DNA from: Phymorhynchus buccinoides
Lineage: Eukaryota; Mollusca; Gastropoda; Neogastropoda; Raphitomidae
Assembly: GCA_017654935.2 (NCBI GenBank)
Contig: CM065698.1
Span: forward strand, 1,178,854-1,242,853
Direction of reading: 5' to 3'
DNA length: 64,000 nt
Shown here: piece after piece, positions 60,408 through 64,000 of the stretch
Numbering within the stretch: the stretch's first letter is position 1
Layout: each line of letters starts with the position of its first letter
Program-made: the position numbers and the translations under genes
The notes under the pieces: model-generated
Told to the model about the DNA's origin: nothing
The model's input: only the letters and a program-made list of their open reading frames with translations
Database searches by the model: none

Positions 60408-60520
60408 ACTCTTGGATCCATTCTGGGCTCTGTCAAACAAAGTCTTCATGCTGTGTCGATCATCGACCACTGGCTTCACCTTCACACGAAGGGGGTCGTG
60501 TTCGCCTCGCGCGGGCCAGT
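60408..60520 (-). CDS. Caspase exon upstream of p20 (prodomain-p20 linker)
   Basis: The acceptor TTGGTGTGTGTAG precedes two bases of a split codon, then WPARGEHDPLRVKVKPVVDD and RHSMKTLFDRAQNGSKS, with donor GTGAGTACC. The 113-bp exon ends in phase 0 and would join to VYDNHKPSRG, giving GSKSVYDNHKPSRG just before the p20 core. No death-fold motif is visible in this exon; the prodomain must be encoded further upstream, beyond the right edge. Assignment rests on phase, order, strand and exon duplication, not on a domain hit, so it is less certain than the p20/p10 exons. Confidence 0.7.
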
Positions 60521-60671
60521 CTACACACACCAACGAAACAAATCTTTATAGATAGTGAAAGCACAATTAAGGCAATCAAAGACCAATCTACACAAAACAT
60601 GGAATAATAAGAAGCAATGTCACAGTGCAAACCCGGCTAGACTTACGTTTAATATGTCGCAACAACCAATC
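60521..60671. other. Intron end upstream of the caspase linker exon
   Basis: Unique sequence without a recognised feature. Confidence 0.5.
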
Positions 60672-61020
60672 AGATAGGTTATGTTGTTGTACCCTGGCTA
60701 AAAGACTCCAGGGATCATCCCAACAGCCAAAGCACTTGAACACTATGGTACAAATGCACCAGCTAGGGATGAGAACATTATGTGTGTGACCGTTTTTGAT
60801 TACCCCGCCACGTGGGTAGCCACACTCCGACTTCGGAGGATTTTGGAGACTGATGATGTTATGCTAGGAGCTCGTCATGGCCAAAGACAATATCCGCATA
60901 ACTATGCATAGCATAACATCATTTTGATGTAGCCTTGGTGTTCTAGCCTATGTCAATTGGTCTCACTAAGCCTTAAGCCAAGGCGAAGATAGGTTAAAAT
61001 AGTATACTTGTTAAAGGGAC
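60672..61020 (+). mobile_element. Dispersed repeat, copy 2 (same family as 21300-21715)
   Basis: Matches the reverse complement of 21300-21715 in order: CCTGGCTAAAAGACTCCAGG, CACTTGAACACTATGGTACA, GATGAGAACATTATGTGTGT, CACACTCCGACTTCGGAGGA, CTCGTCATGGCCAAAGACAA, CTATGCATAGCATAACATCA and TAGCCTTGGTGTTCTAGCCT. No coding sequence. Confidence 0.7.
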
Positions 61021-61059
61021 AGTACTCTTGTTTTAGTGGTGCCAGACTCTGTCTGGCCA

Positions 61060-61890
61060 GATATCAATAATCAATACATGAACACATACAGATATCAATA
61101 ATCAATACATGAACACATACAGATATCAATAATCAATACATCAACACATACAGATATCAATAATCAATACATGAACTAGAGTAAGGCTGTTTCACACATA
61201 CAGATATCAATATAAATACATGAACTAGAGTAAGGCTGTTTCACACATACAGATATCAATAATCAATACATGAACACATACAGATATCAATAATCAATAC
61301 ATGAACACATACAGATATCAATAATCAATACATGAACACATACAGATATTAATAATCAATACATGAACTAGAGTAAGGCTGTTTCACACATACAGATATC
61401 AATAATCAATACATGAACACATACAGATATCAATAATCAATACATGAACACATACAAATATCAATAATCAATACATGAACTAGAGTAAGGCTGTTTCACA
61501 CATACAGATATCAACATAAATACATGAACTAGAGTAAGGCTGTTTCACACATACAGATATCAACATAAATACATGAACTAGAGTAAGGCTGTTTCACACA
61601 TACAGATATCAATAATACATGAACTAGAGTAAGGCTGTTTCACACATACAGATATCAACATAAATACATGAAGTAGAGTAAGGCTGTTTCACACATACAG
61701 ATATCAACATAAATACATGAACTAGAGTAAGGCTGTTTCACACATACAGATATCAACATAAATACATGAACTAGAGTAAGGCTGTTTCACACATACAAAT
61801 ATCAACATAAATACATGAACTAGAGTAAGGCTGTTTCACACATACAGATATCAACATAAATACATGAACTAGAGTAAGGCTGTTTCACAA
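61060..61890. repeat. Mixed 31-bp and ~49-bp minisatellite
   Basis: Two unit types share CACATACAGATATCAA: the short one continues TAATCAATACATGAA, the long one adds CTAGAGTAAGGCTGTTT. Short units dominate to 61440 and long ones after it. Confidence 0.9.
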
Positions 61891-61949
61891 ATGCCCCACG
61901 GAAACTGATCCGTGATCCACAACAACAAAACTGGAAGCAAGAAATATGA

Positions 61950-62625
61950 AAGTGTGCACACATACTTGTGGAAACCATTAGCGAATCCCATCCGCTACAT
62001 ACTTGTGGAAACCATTAGCGAACCCCATCCGCTACATACTTGTGGAAACCATTAGCGGATCCCATCCGCTACATACTTGTGGAAACCATTAGCGAATCCC
62101 ATCCGCTACATACTTGTGGAAACCATTAGCGAATCCCATCCGCTACATACTTGTGGAAACCATTAGCGAACCCCATCCGCTACATACTTGTGGAAACCAT
62201 TAGCGGATCCCATCCGCTACATACTTGTGGAAACCATTAGCGAATCCCATCCGCTACATACTTGTGGAAACCATTAGCGGATCCCATCCGCTACATACTT
62301 GTGGAAACCATTAGCGGATCCCATCCGCTACATACTTGTGGAAACCATTAGCGAATCCCATCCGCTACATACTTGTGGAAACCATTAGCGAATCCCATCC
62401 GCTACATACTTGTGGAAACCATTAGCGAATCCCATCCGCTACATACTTGTGGAAACCATTAGCGAATCCCATCCGCTACATACTTGTGGAAACCATTAGC
62501 GAATCCCATCCGCTACATACTTGTGGAAACCATTAGCGGATCCCATCCGCTACATACTTGAAACCATTAGCGAATCCCATCCGCTACATACTTGTGGAAA
62601 CCATTAGCGGATCCCATCCGCTTAG
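61950..62625. repeat. 37-bp minisatellite, 18 units
   Basis: Units TACATACTTGTGGAAACCAT + TAGCG(A/G)ATCCCATCCGC, with one shortened unit near 62555. GCGAATCC and GCGGATCC subtypes; the latter carries a GGATCC palindrome. Confidence 0.9.
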
Positions 62626-63229
62626 TCCTTACTTTCTTCCACTGTACCTGTGGACAGGGGCCTTCTAGTCCAGTCTAATTAGGTATTGGGGTCAAGAAAA
62701 ATGTGATACTTTTAATTTTTGGCACATAAATAGAAGAAGGGCCATTCTGTAACCCCTGAAAGTAAAAAAAAAATCCAATGTCAGCAACGTAGTAATCGAA
62801 GGCATTCCTTTTAGGCACTTCCGCTATGAAACTCGAAGTCAGATATTTACGATGTATGGATGGATTGTTTAATGCCTTTCAATTTCAAACAAAAACTGGT
62901 GCATGAATCACTTACAATCAGAAGTAAAGACATTTTTCATCATAATAATACCTCTTTCAAACGGAAGAATAATCATATATGACGTCATACCACTGCTGAC
63001 GTCAAAACGGAAAGGGTTAATTTTGGTCTGAAAACAAACATCAACAAAAAATAACCAAAACAAACAAAATCACAATCAGTCTTCCAAAGCATCTGCCACA
63101 GTAACTTAATTGTGGAATGCAAGTGCCACATGTCTACAGGTTACAGAGGAAGAGAAGTCAGCCACATCTTGCAGTCAGAGTCGTAACGGCGTATCTTCAG
63201 TGACAGCCAAGAACCTGTCATTTCTCAAG
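62626..63229. other. 3' flank of the partial gene at the right edge
   Basis: No array. Inverted TGACGTCATACCACTGCTGACGTCA-like sequence at about 62979-63004. It may be the 3' end of the element carrying the gene at 63230. Confidence 0.4.
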
Positions 63230-64000
63230 TCAATCTTCCAAAAAAGCATCCAGATCCAGTGCGTTGTTGCATGAGAGTCCCATGCAATTGCAGATGGGGG
63301 AACAAGGCATGCCTGCTCGTCGGCAGCTGCAGCCATGTTTGCAGCCAACCTTGTAGTTGCACGACACGATACGCAACACTTTCTCCGATGCTGAAAGCAG
63401 ATCAGTTGACACTGGCAACAGTGACCCATTGGACAGAATCCATCCCCATTTGGTTGGATCAATGTTGTTGTTCATCCACTGCTGAACTTGGCAGTAAGTC
63501 CTGAAGGAATGCTGACGAGCAGCGGCACTGGATGGTGGTAGGCTTGCCATTTGAAAACCCTGTGTGTGCCATTTGGAAAACCTTGTGTGTGCCATTTGGA
63601 AAACCCTGTGTGTTGACATTTTCGCATTCTTCTTCTTGAACGCAGAGACTCTGAAATCATCCAGACTGTGGAAACTGGAGGCACCATACAGAGCCAGCAA
63701 ACATTCTTCACCAGCTTTGGCAATTTCCCCTGCATCAGTTTCTGGGTTGTTGAAGACTGCCACAGTCTGTGCCAGTTGGTCACTTGATTTGAGCGCTTTG
63801 TAGCCCTTTTTCTTTCCTTGTTGGTATGGCGCTGATGTTGTGTCACAGCCTGTTGCAGCATGAAGAAACAATAAGTTGTTCTTCATGTTTCCAAGAGCCT
63901 TCTGAATGGCAGGCACATTGAAGACCTTATGGGGGACCTTGCCATGCCCAGGGTTGATCTGACAGATGCTGCAATCAGGAGGTGCTCTGGCCACGAGGAT
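63230..64000 (-). CDS. Uncharacterised, probably transposon-linked protein, C-terminal part
   Basis: Open on the - strand from the window edge (ILVARAPPDC...) to a stop at 63230. Notable segments: NNLLFLHAATGCDTTSAPYQ followed by a GKKKGYKAL stretch, then LPPSSAAARQHSFRTYCQVQ, DPTKWGWILSNGSLLPV, and a C-terminal Cys cluster with VSCNYKVGCKHGCSCRRAGM and PCSPICNCMGLSCNN. HA.TGCDTTSA and the C-x-C-RR-x-G-x-x-C-S-x-x-C pattern recall multi-copy proteins in invertebrate genomes that appear mobile-element associated, but I cannot name the family. A 23-24-base tandem triplication (63548-63620) adds the redundant residues MAHTRFSKWHTQGFQMA within the frame. Start not in the window. Confidence 0.6.
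   Translation of the reverse strand: MLVARAPPDCSICQINPGHGKVPHKVFNVPAIQKALGNMKNNLLFLHAATGCDTTSAPYQQGKKKGYKALKSSDQLAQTVAVFNNPETDAGEIAKAGEECLLALYGASSFHSLDDFRVSAFKKKNAKMSTHRVFQMAHTRFSKWHTQGFQMASLPPSSAAARQHSFRTYCQVQQWMNNNIDPTKWGWILSNGSLLPVSTDLLSASEKVLRIVSCNYKVGCKHGCSCRRAGMPCSPICNCMGLSCNNALDLDAFLED

Noticed and set aside
57695..60607. Frames rich in LYCIVLYC or QYNTIQYS
   Set aside because: Readings of ACAAT/ACAGT pentanucleotide repeats on either strand.

Overview
This is an animal nuclear genome window, most likely from a mollusc and plausibly a gastropod. That placement is inferred from the genes, LINE types and repeat load and was not tested. No bacterial operons, rRNA or CRISPR arrays are seen. 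Only two genes are convincingly present. They point at each other: CDC42 on the + strand (3' end at 7443-7532) and an initiator-type caspase on the - strand (six exons between 60520 and 32835, with the 5' end beyond the right edge). Summing the array spans by eye, about 60% of the window is tandem repeat, in more than 40 separate arrays.

Layout. 1-7442 is the last intron of CDC42, holding partial copies of the penultimate exon, two DNA transposons and a 51-unit array. 7443-7532 is the terminal CDC42 exon, with the polybasic stretch and CVIL prenylation box. 7533 to about 11900 is probable 3' UTR built mostly of minisatellites. 11900-32834 is the space between the two 3' ends: a 4.3-kb array of 62/64-bp units, a 4.3-kb array of about 84-bp units with an embedded GAAT microsatellite, a LINE fragment, a tRNA-derived repeat and a hairpin with telomere-like repeats at its tip. 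32835-60520 is the caspase: 1,175 coding bases in six exons whose phases all fit, spread over 27.7 kb of introns made of minisatellites, transposons and a 5'-truncated CR1/L2-like LINE. 60640-64000 holds a dispersed repeat, two more arrays and the C-terminal part of an uncharacterised, probably transposon-linked protein with a Cys-rich domain.

The caspase exons together encode a linker, the p20 subunit (His in THGE, Cys in QACQG), an Asp-containing inter-subunit linker, p10 (VSWRN, WGTWFAQ) and an unusual serine-rich C-terminal tail of about 70 residues. CDC42 is a Rho-family GTPase. Nothing in the sequence links the two genes functionally.

The main discovery is a pattern. In both genes, tandem arrays are anchored on exon-intron junctions and carry copies of the splice site plus the adjoining exon end. 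Seven of the eight exon ends that can be examined show this. The CDC42 terminal acceptor is repeated 51 times with 27 bases of exon in units of exactly 52 bp. The caspase last exon has about 32 units, also built mainly of 27 exon + 25 intron bases. Other junctions have donor-anchored arrays (40-bp and 44-bp units), duplicated acceptors, or two to five tandem copies of an exon 3' end with its donor. A second theme is a set of four DNA transposons with CAG...CTG termini and 6-bp target duplications.
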